Shown here piece after piece: positions 8,655 to 17,460 of a stretch of DNA of 64,000 bases. Each line of letters begins with the position of its first letter. Within the stretch, counting starts at the first letter, position 1. The notes below the pieces were generated by a model. That model did not search any database, was not told the DNA's origin, and was given only the letters and a program-made list of their open reading frames with translations. This DNA comes from Pristimantibacillus sp052113225. GTDB taxonomy: Bacteria; Bacillota; Bacilli; Paenibacillales; Paenibacillaceae. The DNA is taken from the NCBI RefSeq assembly GCF_052113225.1, contig NZ_JBFRCT010000010.1:1-64000 (forward strand), given 5' to 3'. The translations under genes were made by a program, and so were the position numbers.

Positions 8655-9797
8655 TTAATTCGTTGTTCGATAAGGCAGGATGACATACGTGTTGTATGAA
8701 TGATCCGTCGGACGAATAACAATTGGGCTCATCGCCCCGGTAAAGCCGATAAAAATCTGCTCGCTGTCAATGACTTTAAGCACATCAAGCATATATTTGG
8801 AGTTGAAGGCGATCCGCAGCGGCTCACCATCGAATTTTTTTGCATCAAGCTGCTCCGTTACGCGGCCCACTTCAGTGGAGCTGGATGAAATCTCTATGAC
8901 CCCATTATCAAGCGTCGTGAGTCGAACGATGTTGGTCTTCTCTTCTCTCGACATTAGGTACGCGCGGTCAATTGCATCCGTCAAATTTTTTGTATCGAGT
9001 ACAAGTTCTGTTTTGAACATGCTCGGAATAATTTTAGATGTATCCGGATAAGTCCCGTCTAATATGCGTGTATAGAAGAGGACGTTGCCGATCTTGAATA
9101 ATACCTGGTTGTCCGCAACCACAATATCAACGAGGCCGTGCTGATCCGGAACCAGCTTCGACAGCTCCACTAATGTTTTGGCAGCAATAACGACATTATT
9201 AAACCGGTACTCCATGGCTGTCTCAGCTTGAGCGACACGGCTTGCCAAGCGGTGGCGGTCGGTCGCCACAAATTTCAGCTGTTTATCTTGAAGGCTCCAG
9301 AGTACACCGGTCAGAATTGGTGTTTGCTCATTCACGGATGCTGCAAGTACAGTCTGACGAATCATCGCCTTTAGCAGATCACCAGGCATTTGGAACAGCT
9401 CATTTTGCTCAATGGAAGGCAGAACCGGGAATTCCTCAGGGTCCAGGCCTACCATCTGGATATCTGTTGAACCGGAACGAATAAGGGTTTGGAAATGAGC
9501 ACCTACTTCAATTTCAACATTGTCAGAAGGAAGTTTCTTAACTATCTCGACAAAGAATTTGGCGGGGAGAACGACATTACCTGGTTTATCCACATGTGCA
9601 ATAACGAGATTATCTCGTTCTACAGGGATAAAGCTTTGAATAGATATATCGGTATCACTAGCCGTTAAGGTAACCCCTTGATGGGTAACTTCAATCTTGA
9701 TGCCGCCGAGAATAGGGATTGTCGGACGGGAAGAAGCCGCTTTTGCAACCTGTTGGATGGCTTCGTTCAGTTCATGTTTGGAAATCGAAAGTTTCAT
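8655..9797 (-). CDS. dnaN: DNA polymerase III beta subunit (sliding clamp)
   Basis: The processivity clamp of the replicative polymerase, 380 residues, with three clamp folds and a typical start (MKLSISKHELNEAIQQVAKA). It also shows ILDGTYPDTSKIIP and the C-terminal MSPIVIRP and YVILPYRT segments that form the peptide-binding pocket. It lies downstream of dnaA, separated by the origin unwinding region, so a dnaA-dnaN transcript would cross oriC. An ATG start preceded by AGGAGTGA supports the N-terminus. Confidence 0.98.
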   Translation of the reverse strand: MKLSISKHELNEAIQQVAKAASSRPTIPILGGIKIEVTHQGVTLTASDTDISIQSFIPVERDNLVIAHVDKPGNVVLPAKFFVEIVKKLPSDNVEIEVGAHFQTLIRSGSTDIQMVGLDPEEFPVLPSIEQNELFQMPGDLLKAMIRQTVLAASVNEQTPILTGVLWSLQDKQLKFVATDRHRLASRVAQAETAMEYRFNNVVIAAKTLVELSKLVPDQHGLVDIVVADNQVLFKIGNVLFYTRILDGTYPDTSKIIPSMFKTELVLDTKNLTDAIDRAYLMSREEKTNIVRLTTLDNGVIEISSSSTEVGRVTEQLDAKKFDGEPLRIAFNSKYMLDVLKVIDSEQIFIGFTGAMSPIVIRPTDHSYNTYVILPYRTTN

Positions 9798-9894
9798 GGT
9801 TTCACTCCTAAGTCCGTTTCGGATCGATGTTTTGTGGTTTAAAAATGGGTTTAAAAATCGGCGGAGCCGTAATGGGCGTTTTCGCCCTATTTTG

Positions 9895-9999
9895 ATGATG
9901 TTTTTTTTAAAAATATTAGTAGTCGTAGTAGTAGGCGGCCTGAATATGTGGATAACCGTCTAAAACACGGATAAAGCAAGCCTATCCACATGTGTATAG
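9895..9999 (-). other. oriC unwinding region between dnaA and dnaN (DnaA-trio module)
   Basis: Read on the minus strand: a perfect DnaA box TTATCCACA (9947-9955), a GC cluster GGCCGCC (9934-9940), a run of DnaA-trio-like triplets TACTACTACGACTACTAAT (9915-9933), then an AT-rich tract (9899-9914). This is the order described for the basal unwinding system of B. subtilis oriC. Further weak boxes are CTATCCACA (9982-9990) and TGTGTATAG (9991-9999). The region is non-coding and is inferred to be where the duplex first opens. Confidence 0.85.
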
Positions 10000-10045
10000 C
10001 TTGTGCATAGGCTTGCTTGGTTGTTCATATAGAAGTGAATAACTT

Positions 10046-11398
10046 TTACGTGTGATTTTTGATCTTTTCGGTCAGGTTTTGCAAAATCTTGTACAAGTCC
10101 TGATCTACCTTTAGCTGCTGCGATATTTTCTCGTGCGCATGGATGACGGTAGTATGATCACGGCCGCCAAATGCTTCACCGATCTTCGGAAGCGAATAAT
10201 CAGTGAGCTCACGGGAAAGATACATCGCAATTTGACGAGGATAAGCGACAGCTTTGGTCCGTTTACGCGCTTTGAATTCCTCAAGACGCAAACCGTAGAA
10301 TTCGCCAACCTTCTGCTGAATATCGTTCATGGTGATCATCTTCGGACGGCTGGAAGGAATAATATCCTTTAATGCCTCAGCTGCCAGATGGGATGTAATA
10401 TCCTGATTAATAAGCGAAGAATAAGCAACTACACGGATTAAAGCGCCTTCCAGCTCACGAATATTCGTATCAATCTGGTTAGCAATGTAGACCATAGCTT
10501 CATTGGGAATATCAAGGTTCTCCGCTTTCGCCTTTTTACGCAAAATGGCGATCCTCGTCTCCAAATCTGGCGCTTGAATGTCCGTAATCAATCCCCACTC
10601 AAACCGTGAACGCAGCCTTTCCTCTAAAGTCGGGATCTCCTTTGGCGTACGGTCACTGGAAATCACGATTTGCTTCCGCTCTTCATGCAGCGCATTAAAG
10701 GTATGGAAGAACTCCTCTTGCGTCCCATCCTTACCCGCCAAAAACTGAATATCGTCAATGAGAAGCACGTCAATATTGCGATATTTGTTCCGGAAGCTCT
10801 CGCCACGGTTATCGCGGATTGCATTAATGAACTCGTTCGTAAACTTCTCAGATGAGATATACATAATCTTCGTGCTTGGATTGTGATCCATAATGTAGTG
10901 GCCAATCGCATGCATTAAATGCGTCTTGCCAAGACCTACACCGCCATATAAAAAGAGCGGATTGTACGCTTTAGCCGGTGCTTCTGCAACAGCTAGCGAA
11001 GCAGCATGAGCAAACCGGTTATTTGCGCCGATGACGAAGGTATCAAATGTATATTTCGGGTTGAGCATATGATTGAATGTCTCTTCATGAACGATTGGTG
11101 CTTCGACTGATCTTGGCTGCACAGCGGGCACGGGCTCGGCTGTTTTGGCCTCTTCAATTGAAAATCGGACATCGACCTGTCTGCCGAGAAACTCAAACAA
11201 GGTATTACGAATTAATTTGGTATATCGGCCTTCCAGCCATTCAGCCGCAAATGTTGTCGGCGCCGTCACTTCCAGCAAAGAATCATTCACGAAGGAAGCC
11301 TTGGTCGCTTTAAACCAGGTATCGAAACTGGGTTTGCTTAGTTTCGTCTGAATGATTGACAACACTTGCTGCCATAAATCATAGGTATGGCTGTCCAC
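10046..11398 (-). CDS. dnaA: Chromosomal replication initiator DnaA
   Basis: The AAA+ initiator that binds DnaA boxes and opens oriC. With the preferred start it has 450 residues. Domain I begins MDSHTYDLWQQVLSIIQ; the AAA+ Walker A is GGVGLGKTH (about residues 152-160) and Walker B is LLIDDIQFLAGK. Domain IV carries the DnaA-box recognition signature GGRDHTTVIHAHEKI. The GTG at 11398 is chosen because AAGGAG lies eight bases upstream; the GTG three codons earlier overlaps that site. DnaA boxes flank the gene on both sides. Confidence 0.97.
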   Translation of the reverse strand: MDSHTYDLWQQVLSIIQTKLSKPSFDTWFKATKASFVNDSLLEVTAPTTFAAEWLEGRYTKLIRNTLFEFLGRQVDVRFSIEEAKTAEPVPAVQPRSVEAPIVHEETFNHMLNPKYTFDTFVIGANNRFAHAASLAVAEAPAKAYNPLFLYGGVGLGKTHLMHAIGHYIMDHNPSTKIMYISSEKFTNEFINAIRDNRGESFRNKYRNIDVLLIDDIQFLAGKDGTQEEFFHTFNALHEERKQIVISSDRTPKEIPTLEERLRSRFEWGLITDIQAPDLETRIAILRKKAKAENLDIPNEAMVYIANQIDTNIRELEGALIRVVAYSSLINQDITSHLAAEALKDIIPSSRPKMITMNDIQQKVGEFYGLRLEEFKARKRTKAVAYPRQIAMYLSRELTDYSLPKIGEAFGGRDHTTVIHAHEKISQQLKVDQDLYKILQNLTEKIKNHT

Positions 11399-11531
11399 AG
11401 ACGTCACTCCTTATCAAAAATCGCCAAAACGGCGCAATTAAGCCAAATCATGTCGAATGAATGGTGTTTATTACGAATACATCCACAATATGAAGAATAA
11501 AGGGAACATGAGTTATAAATAGGGGATGAGT

Positions 11532-11809
11532 TTGTTCACAATGTTATCCACAGGTTGTTGATAAGAGTAGCTGATCGATGAGGTATACACACCGAAAACA
11601 TAATAATCATAGCAAAAGATCCCTTGTATTTCAACGAATTGTGAGATTTTATCCACAAATTCTATAGCTTGTGCATAAAAGTTATAGACACCACTACATA
11701 TTGTTAATATCTTGTTACCATTTCGACAAAGTTCGTGCAAAGTCCCGAAAAATTATGCACATGTTATTAGTTTTCCGACAAAGTACTGTATTCCATTCAT
11801 TTATCCACA
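11532..11809. other. oriC DnaA-box cluster upstream of dnaA
   Basis: The 565-bp gap between dnaA and rpmH holds perfect TTATCCACA boxes at 11544-11552, 11649-11657 and 11801-11809. Single-mismatch boxes lie at 11556-11564 (TGTTGATAA), 11670-11678 (TGTGCATAA) and 11753-11761 (TTATGCACA), and a weaker one at 11532-11540. No gene is present. With the dnaA-dnaN module it forms a bipartite origin. Confidence 0.9.
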
Positions 11810-11891
11810 ATATTTGGGTGAGCTCGTTTTTAATTGACTTTTCGGGGCCAGCATGGTTTAATAAAAAAAGCGTGTTTCAAAAAAACAGTTG

Positions 11892-11920
11892 TTTACAAAG
11901 AATAAGCAGATCGATAATAT
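11892..11920 (+). promoter_or_regulatory. Candidate rpmH promoter
   Basis: A -35 TTTACA (11892-11897) and -10 TAATAT (11915-11920) are spaced 17 bp apart, about 45 bp ahead of rpmH. The context (start of the divergent plus-strand arm) supports it. Confidence 0.6.
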
Positions 11921-11963
11921 GCGATACTGTTTCAGTATTTGATATACGGGAGGTGCAGTTCAG

Positions 11964-12098
11964 ATGAGACCTACATTTAAACCGAATGTAAGCAAACGAG
12001 CAAAAGTACATGGCTTCCGCAAACGGATGAGCTCGAAAAACGGACGTAAAGTTTTGGCAGCGCGTCGTCAAAAAGGCAGAAAAGTTCTTAGCGCATAA
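11964..12098 (+). CDS. rpmH: 50S ribosomal protein L34
   Basis: A 44-residue basic ribosomal protein, read directly from the sequence: it begins MRPTFKPNVSKRAKVHGFRK and ends RRQKGRKVLSA, the L34 signature. GGGAGGTG precedes the ATG. It marks the start of the plus-strand arm next to oriC, as in most bacteria, and is followed at once by a strong terminator. Some transcripts probably pass that terminator into rnpA. Confidence 0.97.
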   Translation: MRPTFKPNVSKRAKVHGFRKRMSSKNGRKVLAARRQKGRKVLSA

Positions 12099-12101
12099 GC
12101 A

Positions 12102-12130
12102 AAAGACCACGTCGGGTGGTCTTTTTTTTT
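12102..12130 (+). terminator. Terminator after rpmH
   Basis: Stem AGACCAC / GTGGTCT with loop GTCGG is followed by nine T residues, four bases after the rpmH stop codon. It may attenuate rather than fully block transcription into rnpA. Confidence 0.85.
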
Positions 12131-12213
12131 GCCCTGCGGGCGATACTGATAGGTAAAGGATCGGTTTCGCGGGGTAAATCATACATAGAGGTTTATTAAA
12201 TGAAGAAAGAACG

Positions 12214-12579
12214 GTGAACCTGGTCGTGCAAAGAAAACTGCGTCTGCGTAACCGCGCTGACTTCAATCGGATCTATCGTTATGGCAAATCATTTGCGAAT
12301 GGGCAGTTTGTCGTCTATTGGTCGAGGCAGCCAGTTGCGGAACCATTCCGGTTAGGCGTATCTGCCAGTAAGAAAATCGGCAATGCTGTTGTGCGTAATC
12401 GGATGAGACGCGTTATTAAGGAAATTATCCGTTTGAACGGAGCGAAAATCGTCCCGAACATTGATTTTATATTAATAGTAAGAAAACCTGCGGTTGAGAT
12501 GGAGACGAAGCAGCTGGAGAAGAGCATTATGCACGTACTTAGGAAGGCTGCTTTGCTGAAGAAAGAAGCTCGTTTTTAG
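12214..12579 (+). CDS. rnpA: Ribonuclease P protein component
   Basis: The protein subunit that helps RNase P RNA mature tRNA 5' ends. The frame gives 121 residues, within the usual range. The hallmark basic helix is RNRMRRVIKEIIR, and the N-terminal region LRLRNRADFNRIYRYGKSF is typical. The start is uncertain: GTG at 12214 has only weak GAAAGAA upstream, and GTG at 12226 fits the family N-terminus better. A five-codon ORF (ATG at 12199, MKKER) with its own AGAGG ends by overlapping the 12214 GTG, so translational coupling is possible. Confidence 0.93.
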   Translation: MNLVVQRKLRLRNRADFNRIYRYGKSFANGQFVVYWSRQPVAEPFRLGVSASKKIGNAVVRNRMRRVIKEIIRLNGAKIVPNIDFILIVRKPAVEMETKQLEKSIMHVLRKAALLKKEARF

Positions 12580-12625
12580 CAAAAGTGGACAGCATTTCCA
12601 ACTTGTTTCTTTGTCCTATTATTTA

Positions 12626-12634
12626 TGGTATAGT
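12626..12634 (+). promoter_or_regulatory. Possible extended -10 promoter before yidC
   Basis: TGGTATAGT is an extended -10 element (TATAGT at 12629-12634) with only a weak -35. It lies about 48 bp ahead of the yidC start, between rnpA and yidC. Confidence 0.4.
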
Positions 12635-12681
12635 TTAGACAATAATGCTTAGTTTGGAGTGTTCAGAGAGGAGATTTCACG

Positions 12682-13458
12682 TTGGTTTTAAGAAAAAACC
12701 GCAAGTGGCTGCTCGTACTGGGTCTGGTGCTGATGGTAGCATTGCTCTCCGGATGCGGTCAGCAGATCAATAACACGACGAGTACAGCAGATTTACAGCA
12801 CGGCAACTTCTGGGAGAAAAACGTAGTTTATTATTTTTCCCTGACGCTGGATACATTTGCTGACTGGTTCCACGGTTCATATGGACTAGCAATCCTGCTC
12901 ATTACGGTTATTGTAAGAACAGCAATTTTGCCGTTAACACTGAAGCAGTATCGCAGCTCGAAGGCGATGCAGGCGATTCAGCCGCAAATGGCCGAAATCA
13001 AGAAGAAACATAAAGACAACCCGCAGAAACAGCAGGAAGAAACGATGAAGCTGTTCCAAGCAAACAAAGTCAATCCAATGGCTGGATGCTTGCCGCTTAT
13101 CGTACAAATGCCTGTGTTTATGGCACTTTATAACTCGATTTACCGAAATCCTGAGGTTCGTACGCATGAATTCCTCGGATTGCAGCTTGGTGAGCCGGGA
13201 CCATGGTACTTCCTGCCGCTAATTGCAGCAGCAACTACATTCGTTCAATCGAAGATGATGCAGAAGCAGCAAACACAAGCGATGCCAGGTATGGGTGCGA
13301 TGCTTATGATCTTCCCAGTCCTGATCTTCGTTATGGCGCTGAACTTCCCGTCGGCTCTTCCTTTGTACTGGATTTTCAGTAATATTTACACGATAGTTCA
13401 AAACTACTTCCTGTACGTTCGTTCATCCAACAAGGGTAAGGAGGCCCTCGCGAAATGA
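12682..13458 (+). CDS. yidC: Membrane protein insertase YidC (SpoIIIJ type)
   Basis: A YidC/Oxa1 insertase of 258 residues that places proteins in the cytoplasmic membrane alone or with SecYEG. In sporulating Bacilli the copy beside jag is SpoIIIJ. The N-terminus is a lipoprotein signal with lipobox LLSGC (Cys25). Hydrophobic segments lie near residues 60-85, 140-160, 180-195 and 210-240. A hydrophilic arginine in the first membrane segment (TVIVRTAILPL) fits the catalytic groove. The start is TTG with GAGAGGAG eight bases before it. It overlaps jag by ATGA, so the two are translationally coupled. Confidence 0.95.
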   Translation: MVLRKNRKWLLVLGLVLMVALLSGCGQQINNTTSTADLQHGNFWEKNVVYYFSLTLDTFADWFHGSYGLAILLITVIVRTAILPLTLKQYRSSKAMQAIQPQMAEIKKKHKDNPQKQQEETMKLFQANKVNPMAGCLPLIVQMPVFMALYNSIYRNPEVRTHEFLGLQLGEPGPWYFLPLIAAATTFVQSKMMQKQQTQAMPGMGAMLMIFPVLIFVMALNFPSALPLYWIFSNIYTIVQNYFLYVRSSNKGKEALAK

Positions 13459-14087
13459 AGAAAATTCTAGCATCAGGGAAAACGATTGATGATGCTGTAC
13501 AGAGCGGTTTGACACAATTAAATGTAACCAAGGATCGCGTCAAAGTGCTTGTAATGGAGCAGCCTTCCAAAGGGTTGTTCGGACTCATTGGCGTAAAAGC
13601 AGCAAAGGTTGAGCTGGAGCTCATCCCGGATCCAACAATTGAAGCAGAGCAATTTCTTCGTGATGTGGCAGAGGCAATGGGTTTAACTGTTGCCATCGAG
13701 CGGAAACAAACGAGAGATGCAACTTATCTGTCCGTATCGGGCGGTGGGGACATCGGCATGCTGATTGGCCGGCGCGGACAAACACTTGACGCGCTGCAGT
13801 ATTTGGTTAACATAGTGGCAAATCGATACTCGGACAGCCATCTTCGGATCGTACTTGATGCAGAAGATTTTCGCGAGCGTCGCCGCAAGACGCTGGAGGA
13901 ATTATCGGAACGCCTTGCCGGCAGGGTTATACGCACAAAGAAAGAGGTTGTGCTGGAGCCGATGTCGTCGCATGAACGCAAAGTGATTCATTCCCAGCTT
14001 CAGAATCACCCAAGGGTGAAAACTTATAGCAAAGGCGACGAGCCGAATCGGCGCGTTGTTATTGCTTTGAAGGAAAAGCAGATGTAA
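13455..14087 (+). CDS. jag: RNA-binding protein Jag/KhpB
   Basis: A 210-residue RNA-binding protein that partners with KhpA in Firmicutes and affects cell elongation and sporulation. It has an N-terminal Jag_N domain (residues 1-55, with KGLFGLIGVKAAKVE), a KH domain with the loop IGRRGQTLDALQYLV (about 112-126), and a C-terminal R3H domain (from about 145, with MSSHERKVIHSQL). It overlaps yidC by four bases. It lies 82 bp ahead of mnmE. Confidence 0.95.
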   Translation: MKKILASGKTIDDAVQSGLTQLNVTKDRVKVLVMEQPSKGLFGLIGVKAAKVELELIPDPTIEAEQFLRDVAEAMGLTVAIERKQTRDATYLSVSGGGDIGMLIGRRGQTLDALQYLVNIVANRYSDSHLRIVLDAEDFRERRRKTLEELSERLAGRVIRTKKEVVLEPMSSHERKVIHSQLQNHPRVKTYSKGDEPNRRVVIALKEKQM

Positions 14088-14169
14088 GGTTAGATCTATA
14101 GATTTATGAATTCGCAGCAATGGCTCCCGTGGTCATTGCTGTTTTTCCATTTGAGAGGTGCTGACAGCT

Positions 14170-15549
14170 ATGGTGCACGATACTATTGCGGCGATTTCAA
14201 CGGCAGTTGGAGAAGGCGGCATTGCGATTATTCGCGTCAGTGGTCCCGATGCAATTGAAGGGACTGCCCGGATTTTTCGTTCACGGACCGATCTAACGGA
14301 TGTGGCAACGCATACTGTTCATTACGGTCATATTATAGATCCCAGGACTGGGGAGCAAGTTGAGGAAGTTATCGTTACGGTGATGCGTGGACCACGCTCA
14401 TTCACAGCGGAGGATGTTGTTGAGATTAATGCCCATGGCGGCGTGGTTGCTGTTAAGAAGGTTCTTGATCAGGTACTGCTGCAGGATGGTTTCAGAATTG
14501 CGGAGCCAGGCGAGTTTACCAAGAGGGCATTTCTAAATGGTCGGATTGATTTGATGCAGGCCGAAGCGGTTATCGACCTGATTCGTTCGAAGTCGGATCG
14601 TGCGTTCTCGGTAGCTCGCAAACAGGCAGAAGGAACATTGTCGAAGCGGATTAAAGCACTCCGTCAGACGGTGATTGAGCTGCTCGCACACATCGAAGTA
14701 AATATCGACTACCCTGAACATGATGTTGAGGATCTGACAAGTGCGTACATTCGTGAACAGAGCGGATCTGCACTTGAGGAGATTGCCAAGCTGTTAAAAA
14801 CGGCGAACGAAGGAAAGATATTACGTGAGGGTATTATGACGGCAATTGTCGGACGCCCGAATGTAGGGAAGTCTTCACTGCTTAATATGCTGGCGCAAGA
14901 AAATAAAGCGATTGTAACAGATATTCCTGGTACAACCCGAGATGTCATTGAGGAGTATGTCACCTTGAATCATATTCCGCTCAGGCTGCTTGATACGGCG
15001 GGTATCCGCGAAACAAGTGATATTGTTGAGAAAATTGGTGTGGAACGGTCGCATAACGCGCTTGAAGAAGCGGATCTAATCTTGTTTGTACTTAATAACA
15101 ATGAAAGCTTGCATGAGGATGACCGGGCGCTGCTTGAAAAGGTGAAGGATCGCCAGCTTATTCTCGTTATTAATAAATCGGATTTGGATTCAAAGCTGGA
15201 TATGTCTGAGATTGAAGAGCTTGTTAGTGAGGAAAGAATCGTACGTATGTCGGTTCTTGAAGAAGAAGGACTCGATCAATTGGAGAAAGCGATCAGTAAG
15301 TTATTTTTCGAAGGGCAGCTTGATTCAGGAGATTTGACATATGTCAGCAATGTTCGGCATATTTCTCTGCTGAAGCGGGCACAGCAATCACTGCTTGATG
15401 CAATAGAAGCGTCGAATGTTGGCATTCCAATCGATCTGATTCAGATCGATGTGCGTGATGCGTGGGAATCGCTTGGTGAGATTTTGGGCGATGAGGTTGG
15501 CGATTCATTAATAGATCAAATTTTTTCGCAGTTCTGTTTAGGGAAGTAA
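14170..15549 (+). CDS. mnmE: tRNA modification GTPase MnmE
   Basis: Works with MnmG to install the aminomethyl or carboxymethylaminomethyl group on wobble U34 of tRNAs. From ATG 14170 it has 459 residues. The N-terminal folate-binding domain contains GEFTKRAFLNGRIDLMQAEA. The G domain inserted in the helical domain shows GRPNVGKSS (about 228-236), TTRD, DTAGIRE and NKSD. The C-terminus is FCLGK, with the conserved cysteine. The ATG is preferred because it matches the family start (DTIAAIST) and GAGAGG lies 11 bases upstream; an in-frame GTG at 14158 overlaps that site. Confidence 0.97.
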   Translation: MVHDTIAAISTAVGEGGIAIIRVSGPDAIEGTARIFRSRTDLTDVATHTVHYGHIIDPRTGEQVEEVIVTVMRGPRSFTAEDVVEINAHGGVVAVKKVLDQVLLQDGFRIAEPGEFTKRAFLNGRIDLMQAEAVIDLIRSKSDRAFSVARKQAEGTLSKRIKALRQTVIELLAHIEVNIDYPEHDVEDLTSAYIREQSGSALEEIAKLLKTANEGKILREGIMTAIVGRPNVGKSSLLNMLAQENKAIVTDIPGTTRDVIEEYVTLNHIPLRLLDTAGIRETSDIVEKIGVERSHNALEEADLILFVLNNNESLHEDDRALLEKVKDRQLILVINKSDLDSKLDMSEIEELVSEERIVRMSVLEEEGLDQLEKAISKLFFEGQLDSGDLTYVSNVRHISLLKRAQQSLLDAIEASNVGIPIDLIQIDVRDAWESLGEILGDEVGDSLIDQIFSQFCLGK

Positions 15550-15570
15550 AGTGAATTGGAGGGTATTAAA

Positions 15571-17460
15571 GTGACATATGAAGCTGGGCAATATGAAGTC
15601 ATTGTCATAGGAGCGGGTCATGCTGGCTGTGAATCGGCGCTTGCTTCTGCGAGAATGGGCTGCGAGACGCTGCTGCTGACGATCAATCTGGATATGGTGG
15701 CATTTATGCCATGTAATCCATCGATCGGGGGACCTGCGAAAGGGCATGTGGTGCGTGAGATTGATGCACTAGGCGGCGAGATGGGGCGCAATATCGATAA
15801 AACGTTTATCCAAATGCGGATGCTGAATACGGGCAAAGGTCCTGCCGTTCATGCGCTGCGTGCGCAGGCCGATAAGTTCTCTTATCAGCACACGATGAAG
15901 AAGACCATCGAGGAGACGGACCATCTAACGCTTCGACAAGGGATGGCAGAGGATCTGATCGTAGAAGATGGCAAAATAGTGGGGATTGTTACAAAAACGG
16001 GTGCCATCTATCGAGCAAAATCGGTTGTTATTACAACCGGTACCTACTTACGCGGCAAGATTATTATGGGTGAATTGATGTATGAGAGTGGTCCAAATAA
16101 TCAGCAGCCCTCGGTGAAGCTGTCAGCTAGCCTGAAGGAACTGGGCTTTAAATTGGCTCGCTTTAAGACGGGTACACCGCCGCGTGTGCATAAGGATACG
16201 ATCGATTTTAGCAAAACGGAAATTCAACCTGGTGATGATAAACCGAAGTTTTTCTCGTATGAGACAGAGTCATCCGATAATGAGCAGCTGCCTTGCTGGC
16301 TGACTTATACGTCGGAAGCTACCCATAAAATTATTAACGACAACCTGCACCGTGCGCCAATGTTCTCAGGAGCCATTGAAGGTACAGGTCCTCGTTATTG
16401 TCCTTCTATTGAAGATAAAATTGTTCGTTTCGCTGATAAGCCGAAGCATCAAATTTTCTTAGAGCCAGAAGGCAAGCATACTTCGGAGTATTATGTACAA
16501 GGACTCTCAACTAGTATGCCGGAAGATGTGCAGCTTGGAATTTTACGTTCTATTCCAGGTTTGGAAAAAGTTGAGATGATGCGTAATGGTTACGCAATTG
16601 AATATGATGCAGTTGTTCCAACACAGCTTTGGCCATCCTTGGAGACAAAGCTGGTCGACGGATTATTCACAGCTGGACAAATCAACGGCACTTCAGGTTA
16701 TGAAGAGGCTGCAGGTCAAGGAATTATTGCCGGTATCAATGCGGCGCGTAAAGTACAAGGTAAAGAGCCGGTTATCATTGATCGTTCGCAAGGGTATATC
16801 GGGGTTATGATTGATGACCTTGTAACAAAAGGAACAAATGATCCATACCGTTTGCTTACGTCACGTGCAGAATATCGTTTGCTGCTCCGTCATGATAATG
16901 CTGATCTTCGGTTGACTCCAACTGGTTATGAAATCGGACTTATTTCGGAAGAGCGTTACCAAACCTTCCTTAATAAGAAAGACCTTGTTGCACAGGAGAT
17001 TGAACGTCTTAGCACAACGAAGATTCGTCCCGAAGTAGCGTTGCCAATGCTGGAGGCAGCTGGTTCCGCACCTATCGCATTTAGCATGGATGCTTTGTCG
17101 CTGCTTCGACGTCCTGAACTGACGCATGCGATGATCGAAACCATTGCACCTTCCGATCTTCCTCTGACAGAGGAAATGAAGGAGCAGGCGGAAATTCAAA
17201 TTAAATACGCTGGTTACATTGAAAAACAATTGCACCAAGTAGAGCGAATGAACAAGATGGAGAAGAAGAAAATTCCGGATGACATCGTATATAGCGAAGT
17301 ACATGGCTTGGCATCTGAGGCCAAACAAAAATTGGCCGATATTCGTCCATTGTCGATCGGGCAAGCATCACGGATTGCAGGTGTAACTCCAGCTGACATT
17401 TCCATTCTGCTCGTATATTTGGAACACTATAATCGTGTGACGGCAGCGAGAGGATCCTAA
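15571..17460 (+). CDS. mnmG: tRNA uridine-5-carboxymethylaminomethyl synthesis enzyme MnmG
   Basis: The FAD- and NADH-dependent partner of MnmE, 629 residues from the preferred GTG at 15571. The dinucleotide fold is VIGAGHAGCESA near the N-terminus. The family blocks PCNPSIGGPAKGHVVREIDA and RFKTGTPPR and the C-terminal helical domain (YAGYIEKQ...) are all present. GGAGGG lies seven bases before the GTG; a TTG at 15556 is inside that site. It follows mnmE by 21 bp and ends one base into rsmG, so all three are one operon. Confidence 0.97.
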   Translation: MTYEAGQYEVIVIGAGHAGCESALASARMGCETLLLTINLDMVAFMPCNPSIGGPAKGHVVREIDALGGEMGRNIDKTFIQMRMLNTGKGPAVHALRAQADKFSYQHTMKKTIEETDHLTLRQGMAEDLIVEDGKIVGIVTKTGAIYRAKSVVITTGTYLRGKIIMGELMYESGPNNQQPSVKLSASLKELGFKLARFKTGTPPRVHKDTIDFSKTEIQPGDDKPKFFSYETESSDNEQLPCWLTYTSEATHKIINDNLHRAPMFSGAIEGTGPRYCPSIEDKIVRFADKPKHQIFLEPEGKHTSEYYVQGLSTSMPEDVQLGILRSIPGLEKVEMMRNGYAIEYDAVVPTQLWPSLETKLVDGLFTAGQINGTSGYEEAAGQGIIAGINAARKVQGKEPVIIDRSQGYIGVMIDDLVTKGTNDPYRLLTSRAEYRLLLRHDNADLRLTPTGYEIGLISEERYQTFLNKKDLVAQEIERLSTTKIRPEVALPMLEAAGSAPIAFSMDALSLLRRPELTHAMIETIAPSDLPLTEEMKEQAEIQIKYAGYIEKQLHQVERMNKMEKKKIPDDIVYSEVHGLASEAKQKLADIRPLSIGQASRIAGVTPADISILLVYLEHYNRVTAARGS

